From Pseudomonas sp. KNUC1026 (lineage in GTDB: Bacteria > Pseudomonadota > Gammaproteobacteria > Pseudomonadales > Pseudomonadaceae), in assembly GCF_021650705.1 (NCBI RefSeq), contig NZ_CP087138.1:1302001-1366000 (forward strand): a stretch of DNA of 64,000 nucleotides, given 5' to 3'. Each line of letters opens with the position of its first letter. Position 1 is the stretch's first letter. This document shows, one piece after another, positions 35,614 to 45,600 of the stretch. Below the pieces are notes generated by a model. It was not told where the DNA came from, did no database searches, and saw only the letters and a program-made list of their open reading frames with translations. Position numbers and translations under genes: made by a program.

Positions 35614-35727
35614 AGAAAAAAGACCCGGCCAAAGAGCCGGGTCAATAACCGTGATTAGCCTGATGAGGAGATAATCTGAAAACCCGACCAAGAGTCTTCA
35701 GGTTACCAACCGATCTCGCGACCAGTT
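35614..35727 (-). ncRNA. prrF: PrrF-type iron-responsive small RNA
   Basis: A roughly 114-nt RNA on the minus strand. It begins near AACTGGTCGCGAGATC, carries the PrrF core CTTGG...TTTTCAGATTATC then CTCCTCATCAGGCTAATCAC, and ends in a terminator: GACCCGGC / GCCGGGTC stem with a TCTTTG loop followed by TTTTTTCTC. A Fur box overlaps the -10 region, as known for PrrF1 and PrrF2. PrrF RNAs repress iron-using proteins (for example sdh and superoxide dismutase messages) in low iron, and with Fur repression lifted. Which of the two copies this is cannot be told from the window. Confidence 0.93.
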
Positions 35728-35733
35728 GCGAGC

Positions 35734-35752
35734 AATAATAATCGTTATCATT
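35734..35752 (-). promoter_or_regulatory. Fur box in the prrF promoter
   Basis: Read on the minus strand, AATGATAACGATTATTATT is close to the 19-bp Fur consensus. It ends 7 bp before the inferred PrrF start, so bound Fe-Fur would block the promoter. Confidence 0.85.
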
Positions 35753-35786
35753 TGAGGGTCAAGTGATTTCGACCTTTCTGTCGTTT

Positions 35787-36100
35787 TTATTTCCCCTCTG
35801 TCGTTTTCAGCCGCACCTCTTCCGCGTCCAGTGCGCTATCGACCAACGCTCTGGCCATTCCGACCATGTGCACTACCGCCATCGCCATATCCCGCGGAAC
35901 GCCGCGTAGCTGATCTGCCGACTCATAAGCAGTAGCGCAAGCGCATTTGAGCAGTTCGCTCGCATGATTCAGGGCCTCCTGGTGCTTGAGGCCTGGCCGA
36001 ACCTGCAAAGGAAGGGGTGGGCGGTGGGCTCGGGTTTGAAGTAATGATCGAGTGCGCGCTGCGTGGCGGCGCATCGATGGGTGGAAGAGTGGGATTTCAT
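35787..36100 (-). CDS. DUF6124/DUF3077-type protein (frameshifted)
   Basis: A small Pseudomonas-specific protein of about 104 aa with no known function. The ATG at 36100 gives MKSHSSTHRCAATQRALDHYFKPEP; after a base change near 36005 the frame continues RPGLKHQEALNHASELLKCA and MAMAVVHMVGMARALVDSALD. The QRALDHYLKP-type N-terminus and the RPG..EALVHASELL block are typical of this family. It is on the same strand as prrF, upstream of it. Confidence 0.75.
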
Positions 36101-36220
36101 GGTATTGCCCTGCACGTGTTCAGCGAAGCGGACAGCATATAGCCTTATGTAATTGTTACTCGCCCTGTAATATTACAGTTTGTAATCAGCGCTGCAGGTG
36201 CTTGCAGTTAAGGTAGCGCC

Positions 36221-36877
36221 ATGGACGAATGGATAACGATGGTCAAACGCGGCATGCGCGAGCAGCGCCTGACGCAGGAGCGGCTGGCCGAGCGCGTAGG
36301 CGCTTCGCAGGCTGCAATCAATCATTGGCTGAGCGGGCGCCGTGAACCCGGCCAGGCCATGATGAATCGGATTCTGCGTGCGGTGGGCCACCCCGAAATG
36401 GAGGTAGTTACAGTGCTGCGTGCCGCTGAGGCGCGTGCCACCTACGACACCGCCGTACAGTGTGCAATGGCTTTGGAAGATGGGGTGTGGCGCTACCCGT
36501 GCCTGAGCTGGGAGGCACTGGCGCAGCCTGATTTCAGCGAGTGCAAACCCTTGCGCTGGCTTGCCAGTGACTATCAGGCCGTGGGAACGGCATGTTGGGT
36601 CTGTGTGGCCACCGAGGCCATGCTTGCGCCTGTAGGTCTATGCGTGCCGGTGGGCAGTTGGGTTCTGGTAGACACGGGCCTGGCCCCGGTCAACGGGCAG
36701 CTGGCGGTGGTGCGGCCAGCCTCGGGCGGCCTGCCCAGGCTGCGACAGTGGGTGGAGGAGGGCGATACGGTGTGGTTGCGGCCACTGAACCCCACCTGGC
36801 CTACCGAGCAGGTTGCCCCGGGTTGCATACCGTGCGGGGTGGTGGTGAGATCACAAGCGTTGTGGGAAAAATCCTGA
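36221..36877 (+). CDS. XRE/S24-type (C1-like) regulator without catalytic residues
   Basis: A 218-aa intact regulator. The N-terminal helix-turn-helix is LTQERLAERVGASQAAINHWLSGRREPG. The C-terminal domain resembles the LexA/C1 dimerisation fold (PVGSWVLVDTGLAPVNGQLAVVRPA), but no Ser is present at the usual G-[DE]-S-M position and no Lys in the following strand, so self-cleavage is unlikely. It is the left border of an A+T-richer accessory stretch. Related proteins control phage or pyocin genes, but no such genes are seen here. Confidence 0.8.
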   Translation: MDEWITMVKRGMREQRLTQERLAERVGASQAAINHWLSGRREPGQAMMNRILRAVGHPEMEVVTVLRAAEARATYDTAVQCAMALEDGVWRYPCLSWEALAQPDFSECKPLRWLASDYQAVGTACWVCVATEAMLAPVGLCVPVGSWVLVDTGLAPVNGQLAVVRPASGGLPRLRQWVEEGDTVWLRPLNPTWPTEQVAPGCIPCGVVVRSQALWEKS

Positions 36878-36883
36878 ATGCAC

Positions 36884-36907
36884 TGAGGGGAGCCTAGGCT
36901 CCCCTCA
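36884..36907 (+). terminator. Terminator after S24-type regulator
   Basis: TGAGGGGAGCC and GGCTCCCCTCA form a perfect 11-bp stem with a TA loop, 7 bp after the stop codon. Confidence 0.65.
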
Positions 36908-37819
36908 AAGGTATTGCGTGCGCTCTTGTTATTATGGCGATTGGGCTGTCGTCGTTATTGTTGCCTGCCTCGCAGTGGCCTTGCGGCCGGCCCTCATTCA
37001 GGGCCAAGAGCAAACGTATTTTTTTGAACGCTCGAACCGTTTCACACCGAGGTGGCCGAACCGGGCTGCTGATACGCAGTTTTGTTGTTCTGGGTCGGGC
37101 TCGGGAAACCTCCCGAGAAACGCCTGCATTCGTCAAAAAAATCTGTTGGCTTCGGATCTGCCGTCGTTGTTCTTGTTATGCCAGAGCCGTTCATGTTGTT
37201 TTTATTAGGGGTGGTGCTTTTTCTTGTTCTTGTTGTACGAGTGATAAAGCAGATGGCGTGCCAACTTTATAAAATTCTTTAAATTCAACAGGTTGGGTTT
37301 TTTGCGTTCCTTAGGGGTGCGACGTTGCGCCGCAGAGTGTTCCCGCGTTACCCGTTCCAGGTGCTGAGCCGGTAACACCTGTTTCCGTGCTTGGGGGCTC
37401 TAGCACGGGTGTTGGATGTGAACAATCGCTTCAGGTCATTCATGGCGCAGATTCTTGAAGATTCTAAGCTGGCCCAGCGCGGGGATCGTTCGGCAGGTCA
37501 CTGAAGCAGGGCGCTCCTCTGGCCCTGGGGCCTATGGTGCTCCGTCGGCTATCCCTGTCGAGAGGGCACTCAGGCTTACCTTGTGCTGCACGATTCAGGC
37601 TTGGCCATCGAGAAGGGCAATATCTGCATGCTGCCCCGATAAGTGCGTGGTAGAGCGGTTTTATTCAGCGGCATAAACATCTGAAAAAAAGTTGGAAAAA
37701 GACCTAAAGTTATCGTGGCCGCTGCCGCTATGCACGGTATGACACTTGTGCGATTCCAGATCAGGAATCACGCTGAAAAGGATTTCAGCGCCCGTTCAAT
37801 AGTTGACAAGGAGCCGTCC
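36908..37819. other. A+T-richer stretch without a confident gene
   Basis: About 900 bp with many T-runs and lower G+C than the flanks. Open frames overlap on both strands and none matches a known family. Fragments look protein-like in places, for example APQSVPALPVPGAEPVTPVS (from 37327, with no start codon after a TAG at 37312) and TQAYLVLHDSGLAIEKGNI (from about 37570), which suggests decayed genes. One possible small membrane peptide (37178-37282) is listed separately. Confidence 0.4.
37178..37282 (+). CDS. Possible 34-aa single-pass membrane peptide
   Basis: The frame from ATG 37178 encodes MPEPFMLFLLGVVLFLVLVV followed by a basic tail RVIKQMACQLYKIL. A hydrophobic helix plus a positively charged C-terminus is the pattern of small membrane peptides, including type I toxins. 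No good ribosome site is visible and the region is T-rich, which by itself favours hydrophobic codons, so this may be chance. Confidence 0.25.
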   Translation: MPEPFMLFLLGVVLFLVLVVRVIKQMACQLYKIL

Positions 37820-38022
37820 ATGCCTCTCTTCCCAATCTGCGATTTCCTGCGCTCATTGATACTCATCAATGGATCTGCTACCTCTTCGTGTTTTGATAGT
37901 TTGCCGCCAGGCTAAACTTGCGCCTGGGCGATCTACGCCTATCCGCACTATTTAAAGACACTCTTCAATCCACGGCTGAAATGGATTTTGGCCCCTTTGT
38001 TCACAAGGAGCGTGCCATGCCA
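37769..38022 (+). repeat. Two imperfect direct-repeat copies, each ending in RBS and ATG
   Basis: Copies at about 37769-37825 and 37971-38022 share CACG.CTGAAA.GGATTT near the start and ACAAGGAGC..(G/T)CCATGCC at the end. The spacing is about 200 bp. Both end with a strong AAGGAG site and an ATG, so a whole translation-initiation unit appears to have been duplicated. Confidence 0.5.
37820..37915 (+). CDS. Small hypothetical protein (31 aa)
   Basis: MPLFPICDFLRSLILINGSA and 11 more residues, behind a strong ACAAGGAG site. There is no family match. It is the first of the two duplicated start units and may be a leader peptide or a relic. Confidence 0.35.
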   Translation: MPLFPICDFLRSLILINGSATSSCFDSLPPG

Positions 38023-38163
38023 TTCGCATGTCCACCTTACAACGTGCCTGACGCTTTATCAGCCACCCCAAACATGCCCATCCCCATGGGCAAACTCCAC
38101 CCGTGCAGTTCTATGCCTGTGCGATTGCGGCGTCGTTGGCGATCAATCTTGCGCATTGCCTGA
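38017..38163 (+). CDS. Small hypothetical protein (48 aa)
   Basis: It begins MPFACPPYNVPDALSATPNM and ends in a basic RLRRRWRSILRIA. The ATG is preceded by ACAAGGAG at good spacing, matching the upstream copy. There is no family match. It precedes the 38251 gene by 87 bp and could share its transcript. Confidence 0.35.
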   Translation: MPFACPPYNVPDALSATPNMPIPMGKLHPCSSMPVRLRRRWRSILRIA

Positions 38164-38250
38164 ATTTCAAGTTGCAACACCCATGCCGGGCTGCACGCGC
38201 AGCGCACGGGCGGGCTCGGCTATTCCTAGAAAAGTAAAAAGGAGTTTCAT

Positions 38251-38575
38251 CATGACTGCAGTCAATCTTACTTCGGCTTCTGTAGGCAACGTCGCCTCGA
38301 GCGCGCCAAGTTCAGTTAAAAGCAATATGGCGCACAAGGAAAAGCTTCAGGCTGCGCAAGTGTCGTCGAACACGGCAGCGCCGAAACCGAGTTACAAAGT
38401 TGACCTTTCGGAAATGTCGCGTCGCATGTCAGGCGGTGAGCAGGTGGAGGGAGGCAAGGAAACCGAGGGGATGGATATGCAGAAGATGGTTCAGCAGATG
38501 CAGCAGATGGCGAAGGTGCAGAAGGCTAAGCAGATAGCTGGTTCGATCGCGGGCGTGTCGAAGTCATTCACTTGA
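38251..38575 (+). CDS. Unknown Met/Gln-tailed protein with VDLSE motif
   Basis: A 107-aa protein behind AAAAAGGAG. The N-terminal half is Ser/Ala-rich and probably disordered (MTAVNLTSASVGNVASSAPS). The C-terminal half has YKVDLSEMSRRMSGG and a Met/Gln helix (MQKMVQQMQQMAKVQKAKQ). The VDLSE-basic-QMQ.MA..AK arrangement recurs in the protein at 39241-39975, so the two are related or bind a common partner. No signal peptide or membrane segment. Function unknown. Confidence 0.65.
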
Positions 38576-38712
38576 AGCTCTAGCGGAGCATTCGTGCCCG
38601 GGGACTGAATTATGGTCACTGCCGGTGCAGAGCTGCTAATTATCAATGGTTTCGCTAGCGACTATTCGCGGGTGTAGGCCTTACAGTCGCAGCATTATGA
38701 GAGGTGGTCTGA

Positions 38713-39135
38713 ATGAAAAGGGTAGTTCTTTTGGTAGTAACGGCGCTTGTGGCTGTCGCGGGAAGTTCTGCATCAGCCAAGTGCGCGAATATGAATATTT
38801 CCGGAAGCGGCTACAGTATTCCGCCGGGGAGTGAGCGTATCGTATATGGGCCGATGAATATCACATGCTTGACCATGGTTAACTTAAAATTTTCGGATCT
38901 GTCAGGTTCGTCTGGTGGTTCGAATAAACTTAGGCACGTAATTGAATACAGTTCTGGTAGCGTATGGAGTCTGTATTCTGAGAGGGTTTCGACGGGTACT
39001 TCCAGCATGGATCGTAGCTTCTTTCCTGACAAGCCAGGGCAGTATCGTTATAAGGTTTTTAATATTGGATCTACTGAAGTCAGTAACTGGCGCATGGAAG
39101 GGCGCATGCCTCTTTACTCAATTCCTGGCACGTAA
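38713..39135 (+). CDS. Small exported protein of unknown function
   Basis: A 140-aa protein with a clear signal peptide (MKRVVLLVVTALVAVAGSSASA, cleavage after ASA). The mature part is Ser/Gly-rich with two Cys (AKCANMN and NITCLTM) that could form a disulfide, and a beta-strand-like pattern (YRYKVFNIGSTEVSNWRMEG). Codon use is more A+T-rich than the core genes, suggesting later acquisition. No family is recognised. Confidence 0.65.
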   Translation: MKRVVLLVVTALVAVAGSSASAKCANMNISGSGYSIPPGSERIVYGPMNITCLTMVNLKFSDLSGSSGGSNKLRHVIEYSSGSVWSLYSERVSTGTSSMDRSFFPDKPGQYRYKVFNIGSTEVSNWRMEGRMPLYSIPGT

Positions 39136-39240
39136 TGGGTTGAGATGCCATTAGTGTCTGATGGCGGTCGGTGGATAGGCCGTGTCATGGGATAAAGACT
39201 CATGGCACGGCAAAAGAATCGAATGCATGAGGGATCCCAT

Positions 39241-39975
39241 ATGCCTCCTATAAGTGCTGTATCAACAATGCTCGACAGCCTGGCAACAGGCTACCTCAAG
39301 AGCGTCTACACCCCTGGAAAACATGAATCCTTCCAAGTCAAAATTGGCGATAAAACCGGGGAGGGTGGCGTATTAAGTGGCGTGCTGAGCGAAAAAGACC
39401 ATGCGCAATTTCAGAGCATCATCAAAGGCCTGAATGTCAAGGATGCCAGCTACAGCGAGATGTCGGAAGTCTACCGAAAGCTGGGTGCGGCTGGGTTGAT
39501 TTCGGAAAACGACATACTCAGCAGTTTCATGGGTTCATCCGAACATGACGCGGGAGGTTCTCAGGTCAATGCCGGCGCCAAGTACGACCAGTGGCAGTAC
39601 CACAAGGACGGCTTGGCAAGTTATGCCGACCCCATGTTTTCTGAAACCCGCGAGCGGGCGCTGAACACCTTCAAGCTGATGGCAGCTATCGCCAATGCTT
39701 CGCCGGTGACTGGGCAGACGGTCGCTAGAGAGTCGGTATCTGCACAAGACCGTGAGCAGGCCGTTCAGGTCGACCTTTCTGAAGAAGCGCGCCGACGTGC
39801 TAGGAAAGAGGATTACGGCATCGATGATCGTGAGCCTGATGAGGCCAAATTCATGAATGACCTGATCGAGCAGATGCAGGAGATGGCGCAGGCTGCAAAA
39901 ACAGCTCAGAACACCCAGGCCGCCGACGCCGCCACCGCAGCCTCGGCGCCCGCACCTGTCCCGCCTTCACCCTAG
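39241..39975 (+). CDS. Unknown 244-aa protein with VDLSE / Met-Gln tail
   Basis: The ATG at 39241 is preceded by GAGGGA; an upstream in-frame ATG at 39202 has no ribosome site. There is no signal peptide. The N-terminal part includes [20 protein letters not shown] and [20 protein letters not shown]. The C-terminal tail has [19 protein letters not shown], then [16 protein letters not shown] and an Ala/Pro-rich end, the same motif order as the 38251 protein. It ends overlapping the convergent xthA gene by 9 bp. Function unknown. Confidence 0.7.
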   Translation: MPPISAVSTMLDSLATGYLKSVYTPGKHESFQVKIGDKTGEGGVLSGVLSEKDHAQFQSIIKGLNVKDASYSEMSEVYRKLGAAGLISENDILSSFMGSSEHDAGGSQVNAGAKYDQWQYHKDGLASYADPMFSETRERALNTFKLMAAIANASPVTGQTVARESVSAQDREQAVQVDLSEEARRRARKEDYGIDDREPDEAKFMNDLIEQMQEMAQAAKTAQNTQAADAATAASAPAPVPPSP

Positions 39976-40778
39976 CTCTACCCAGATCGGCGCATGGTCC
40001 GAAGGCTTTTCCATCCCTCGCAGTTCGTAATCCACCCCCGCGGCCTTCACCCGTGGCAACAGCCCGGTGGAGGCCATGATCAGGTCGATGCGCAGGCCGC
40101 GTTTGGGGGCGTCTTCGAAGCCGCGGCTGCGGTAGTCGAACCAGCTGAAACGATCGTTCACCTCGGGGTTGAGGTGGCGGAAGGTGTCCACCAGGCCCCA
40201 GCCCTTCAGACGGGCCATCCACTCGCGCTCCTCAGGCAGGAAGCTGCATTTGCCGGTTTTCAGCCAGCGCTTGGCGTTGTCGGCGCCAATACCGATGTCA
40301 CAGTCTTCGGGGGAGATGTTCACATCGCCCATTACCACGAGTGCCTGGCTGGGCTGGTACTGGCTTTCAAGCAGGGTTTGCAGGTCCTGGTAGAAGCGCT
40401 GCTTGGCGGGGAACTTGGTGGGGTGGTCACGGCTTTCGCCTTGGGGAAATACCCGTTCATGACCGTGACCGGTTGGCCGTTTTCGTCCTCGATGGTGGCA
40501 TAGATGAATCGGCGTTGAGCTTCTTCCTCGTCGCCTGCAAAACCCTTGTGCACGCTCAGTGGCGCCTTACGCGAGAGCAGAGCGACACCGTAGTGGCCTT
40601 TCTGCCCATGGTAGTGAACGTGGTACCCCAGGGCCTGCACTTCAGCTAGAGGGAATTGATCGTCAGAGACCTTTGTTTCCTGCAGGCCGATCACGTCGGG
40701 CTGGTGGGTTTCAATCAAAGCAGCCAGTTGATGAGGGCGTGCGCGCAGGCCGTTGATATTAAATGAAACAATTTTCAT
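39967..40778 (-). CDS. xthA: Exodeoxyribonuclease III (frameshifted as sequenced)
   Basis: An AP endonuclease/3'-5' exonuclease for base-excision repair, about 270 aa. The start is [20 protein letters not shown]; metal and catalytic residues are in [14 protein letters not shown] (Glu), [15 protein letters not shown] (Asp, Asn) and [12 protein letters not shown] (Asp, His). A base is missing in a G/C run at 40443-40446: TTCCCCAAGG should probably be TTCCCCCAAGG, restoring [18 protein letters not shown]. This is a clear homopolymer error. Confidence 0.94.
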
Positions 40779-40879
40779 GGCAGGCGGCCTCGGGATAAAA
40801 CGCCCATCCTAGCGAAGGTCTTCCCGGCCGGCCACCCGGGGGCGGCAAAGCGCAGCGGTGCCGTGCTAGGATCGCCGCC

Positions 40880-42607
40880 ATGACGTATTCAGGACGAATT
40901 CTCTCAGGTGGTTTGCTGGCCCTGCTGGCAGGGCTCGCGCATGCGCAGAGCGAACTGCGCGTGGACGTTCAACCGCCCGATGCCGCACTCAAGGCCAATA
41001 TCCAGAACTACATCGGCGACCTCGGCCAGCGTGATGCCGAGGCCTTGGTGCAGTTCAGTGCGGGCGCTGAGGAGCAGGCCAACAAAGCGGCCCAGGCACT
41101 GGGGTTCTACCAGGCGCGGATCACCAGCGAGGTCAATGGCCAGGGGAACCCCCGGCCTGACCCTTCACGTGCAGCCCGGTGAGCCGGTGCGCTTGCGCAA
41201 CGTGCGGATCCAGGTGCTGGGCCCGGCCACGCAACTGCGCGCATTCAAGGTGCCTTCCGGCAATGGGCTGGCGCCCGGCCAGCCACTGAACCATGGCCGT
41301 TACGAAGACGCCAAGCGCTCGATCCAGAACCAGGCCTCACGCTACGGTTTCTTCACCGGGCATTTCACCGCCCAGCGCCTGGCGGTAGACCCCGCGGGCG
41401 GCGTTGCCGACATCGACCTGGTCTATGAAAGCGGGCCGCGCTACACACTGGGCCCCGTGGCTTTCAGCGGCGACAGCATCATCGGCCAGCCGCTGCTGCA
41501 GCGCATGGTGCCTTTCAAGCCGGGCACGCCCTACGATTCGGAGCTGATCGCCCAGCTCAATCGCGATTTGCAGAGCAGCGGTTACTTCGAAAACGTGCGA
41601 GTCGATGCCGACCCCGCTACCGCCAGCCAACAGGTAGTGCCGGTGAACGTGCGGGTCGACAACCGCAAGCCGCGCACCATGGGCCTGGGAGTAGGCTACT
41701 CGACCGACGTGGGCCCGCGCGGCAAGGCCAACTGGACGCGCCATTGGGTCAACCCCGAGGGCCACAGCTATGGCGCCGAAATGGAGCTCTCGGCGCCGCG
41801 GCAGAACGTCGGCCTGTGGTACGACGTGCCGCTCGACCCTCCGCTCACTGACAAGCTGCGCTACGCCGCCGGCTACCAGTACGAAGAGCTGGCCAACACC
41901 GACAGCCTCAGCAAGCTGCTGACCCTGGGCCCGGAGTGGCACAGCAAGCTGCCCAGCGGCTGGACACGCGTGATTTCGCTCAAATGGGAGCGCGAGGAAT
42001 ATCGCCTGGGCGACGACAGTGGCCTGTCGAACCTGGTGATGCCAGGCATCAGCTACGGCTATCTGAAAGCGACAACAAGGTCGACCCGCACAACGGCTAT
42101 CGCCTGCAGTTCGATGCTCGTGCTGCCCGCGAAGGCTGGCTATCGGACGCCAACCTGGTGCGCACCGATGTACAGATCAAAGGGCTGAAAACGCTCTGGA
42201 GCAACCACCGGTTCCTCGGCCGCCTGGAGCTGGGGGCAACTTCACCGATGCCTACAAGAACATCCCGCCTTCGCTGCGCTTTTTCGCGGGCGGCGATCAG
42301 AGCGTGCGCGGCTACGACTACCAGAGCCTGTCGCCTGGAGAATAACGACGGGGATCACGTCGGCGGGCGTTACCTGATCGCCGGCAGCCTCGAATACCAG
42401 TACCAGTTCGCCGAGAAATGGCGCTGGGCGACCTTCGTGGACCAAGGCAACGCCTTCAATTCGTTGGCCAACCCCACGGTCAAGACCGGGATTGGCATGG
42501 GCATCCGCTGGGTGTCGCCGGTCGGTCCGATTCGCGTCGACCTGGCTCATGCGCTCGATGACGACGGTGGCATTCGCCTGCACTTCTCCATGGGGCCTGA
42601 GCTATGA
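40880..42607 (+). CDS. tamA: Translocation and assembly module protein TamA (frameshifted)
   Basis: An Omp85-family outer-membrane barrel of about 575 aa that works with TamB in outer-membrane biogenesis. A signal peptide ([17 protein letters not shown]) precedes three POTRA-type domains ([27 protein letters not shown]) and a barrel with the family [16 protein letters not shown] and final strands [25 protein letters not shown]. Frame changes lie near 41155, 42070, 42245 and 42335. The stop overlaps the tamB start (ATGA). Confidence 0.92.
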
Positions 42608-45600
42608 AACGCGCATTGCGCTGGGTATTGGCTTCGCTCGTGGTACTGCTGTCGATACTGGCGATCAGCGTGTGGACGGTACTGGGCAGCAGCGGCGGCG
42701 GCCGTTGGTTGCTGAGCCGAGTGCCCGGCCTGACGGTGGAAGGGTACGACGGCGCACTCGGCGGCCAATGGCATGCCCAGCGCGTGCGTTGGCAGGCGGG
42801 TGCGCAATGGCTTGAGGCTGATGACGTGACCCTGCGCTGGTCACCGGGGTGCCTTGCCCGGTTTACGCTGTGTGTCGACTCACTCGAGGTGGGCCGGCTG
42901 GCGATGGACTTCCCTGCACAGGCCGACGCGCCACCCAGCGGCCCTATGGCGCTGCCCAACCTGCAATTGCCGTTGGCCGTTGAGCTGGCCGAGGTCCAGG
43001 TGCACAGCCTGGTGTATGCCGGCACCGAGCAAGCCACGGGCCTGAGCGTGAGCGCACGCTGGACGGCCGACGGTATCGAGCTGCACACACTCAAGGTGCG
43101 CCGCGAAGCACTGCAGTTGATCCTTGCCGGCCACTTGCGACCCGCTGGTGAATGGCCTTTGGTGGCCGCAGCCCGGCTGCAATTGCCGGACACCGACGGC
43201 AAGCCCTGGTCCCTCTCGCTGCAAGCGCAGGGGCCTGTGGCGGGCGAGCTGGCGCTGCAAGGGCAGAGCGAGGGTTACCTGCAAGCCAGGCTGGCGGGCC
43301 AGTTGCGGCCACTGGCCGAGCATTTGCCGGCGAGCCTGGCAGTGGACGCCGAGCGCTTCGAGCCCAGCCGCAGCCTGCCGCCCACCCTGATGTTCGAGCG
43401 CCTGCACCTGGCAGCGCAGGGTGACCTGGCGCAAGGCTATGCCATCGACGGGCAGGCCAGCCTTCCGGCCGAACAGGGGCCGGTCGCTTTGCGCCTGGCG
43501 GGCAAGGCCGATGCCAGTGGCGCCAGCATTGCAGAGTTGTCGCTGGACGCCGGCCCCGGGCAACACCTGGCACTTGAAGGGCAGGCCAACTGGTCCGAAG
43601 TGCTTGAAGCGCAGGCAAGCCTTGATCGGCAAAACTTCCCCTGGACCCGCCTGTACCCCCAGCCGCAGCAGCCGCCGGTCGCCATCGAGCGGCTGAAGGC
43701 TGAGGTCAGCTACCGCGATGGGCATTACCTGGGCAACCTGAACGGTGCTTTCAAAGGGCCGGCCGGCGCCTTCACCGTCGTCACTCCCTTCAGTGGTGAT
43801 CTACAGGCGCTGTATCTGCCGCAGCTGATGGTCAAGGCGGGGCAGGGAGAAGCCAGCGGTAGCGTGAAGCTGGGGTTTGCCCAAGGTGTGTCGTGGGATG
43901 TCGCGTTGCAGCTCTCACGGCTGAACCCGGCGTACTGGGTCGCGGAGCTGCCCGGCCGTCTGGCAGGCCCCCTGCGCAGCCAGGGCCAATGGCAGCAAGG
44001 CGAACTTGAGCTCTCGGCAGACGTTGCCATCACGGGCCAGTTGCGCGGGCAGCCTGCGCGCCTGTCGGCAAAGGCGCAGGGTCAAAGCCAGCAATGGGCC
44101 TTGCCCCTGCTGGATATACAACTGGGCGCGAACCGCATCCAGGGCCAGGGCGCGCTGGGCGAGCGCCTGGCCGGCAAGCTTGACCTGGCGCTGCCACGGT
44201 TGGGCCAGCTATGGCCAGGCTTGCGAGGGCAAGCCCACGGCGTGCTTGTACTGGCCGGTACGGACAGTGCGCCGCAGGGCCAATTGAAATTGCAGGGTCA
44301 GCAACTGGGCTATGCCGAACAGGCAATCGAGCAATTGAGCCTGCAAGCGGGCCTCGATGCGCGCCAGCGTGCCAACCTGTCCCTCAATGCCAGCGGGTTG
44401 CGCAACGGCGACATGGCGCTAGGTGTGCTGGCGATCCAGGGGCAGGGCACTGCCGAGCAACATCAGCTCACATTGAAACTCGACGGCCCGCAACTGTCGG
44501 CAGATCTCGCTGCCGATGGGCGCTGGAGTCAGGGTGCATGGAAAGGCCGCCTTGCGAGCGGCCAGTTGAGCAGTGGTGAGCAGCGCTGGCAATTGCAGGC
44601 GCCAGCGCCCTTGCAGCGCCTGGCTACCGGCGAGGTCGACCTGGGCGCGCATTGCTGGCGTTCAGGCAAGGCGAGCCTGTGTGCGGAAAACCAGCGCCTG
44701 GCGCCCGAACCGCGCATCCGCTACCAACTGCAGCACTTTGCGCTGGAGGGCCTTGCGCCCTGGCTGCCTGATGGGCTCTGCCTGGCAGGGCGAGCTCAAC
44801 GCCACGGTCGCCCTGGACGTGCCAGCAAAAGGCCCCAGCGGGCAGATCAGCGTCGACGCCAGCGGCGGTACGCTGCGCCTGCGCAATGGCCGGCAGTGGC
44901 GCAGTTTCCCCTACCAGGCCCTGCGTTTGCAGAGCCAACTGGCACCGCGCCAGGTCGATGCCCAGGTCACTTTCGAGGGTGGCCCGCTTGGGCAACTGCA
45001 GGCAAGGGTCAGCATCGACCCGCTATCGCAAGCCAAGGCGCTGTCGGGTTCCTTTTCCTTGCAGGGCCTGAACATCGCCGTCGCTCAGCCGTTCCTGCCC
45101 GAGGCTCAGACCCTGGCCGGTACCGTCGCCGGTGAAGGGCGCCTGGCCGGCACGCTGGCCGCGCCGCAGGTGCTAGGCCAGTTGCGCCTCACAGGCGGTG
45201 CGGTCGCCGGGCCACAGTTGCCGCTCGCGCTGGAGCAACTGGCGGTATCGATGGACCTGAACGGCGACCAGGCGCGCCTGCAGGGCAGCTGGCGCAGTGG
45301 CGGCAGCGGCAGCGGGCGGCTCGAAGGAACGCTCGGCTGGGCACCTGCCCTGGCCATGGACCTGCGCCTGGTTGGCAGCCAGCTGCCAGTAACTGTCGAG
45401 CCCTACGCCCGCGTGGAAGCCTCGCCAGACCTGCGGGCCACCTTCGATGGCCAGCGCCTGGGGGTCAGTGGCCTGGTGCGCATACCGAAGGGGGCAATCA
45501 CCGTGCGCCAGCTACCGCCGTCAACGGTCAAGGTATCGGATGACACGGTGATCGTGGGTCAGGAAGCCGGCAAGCCCTCGACACCCATGGCCATCGCGAT

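Noticed and set aside
36918..37272. Overlapping 80-110-residue frames in the T-rich region
   Set aside because: No ribosome site, no family match, and equally long frames on both strands.
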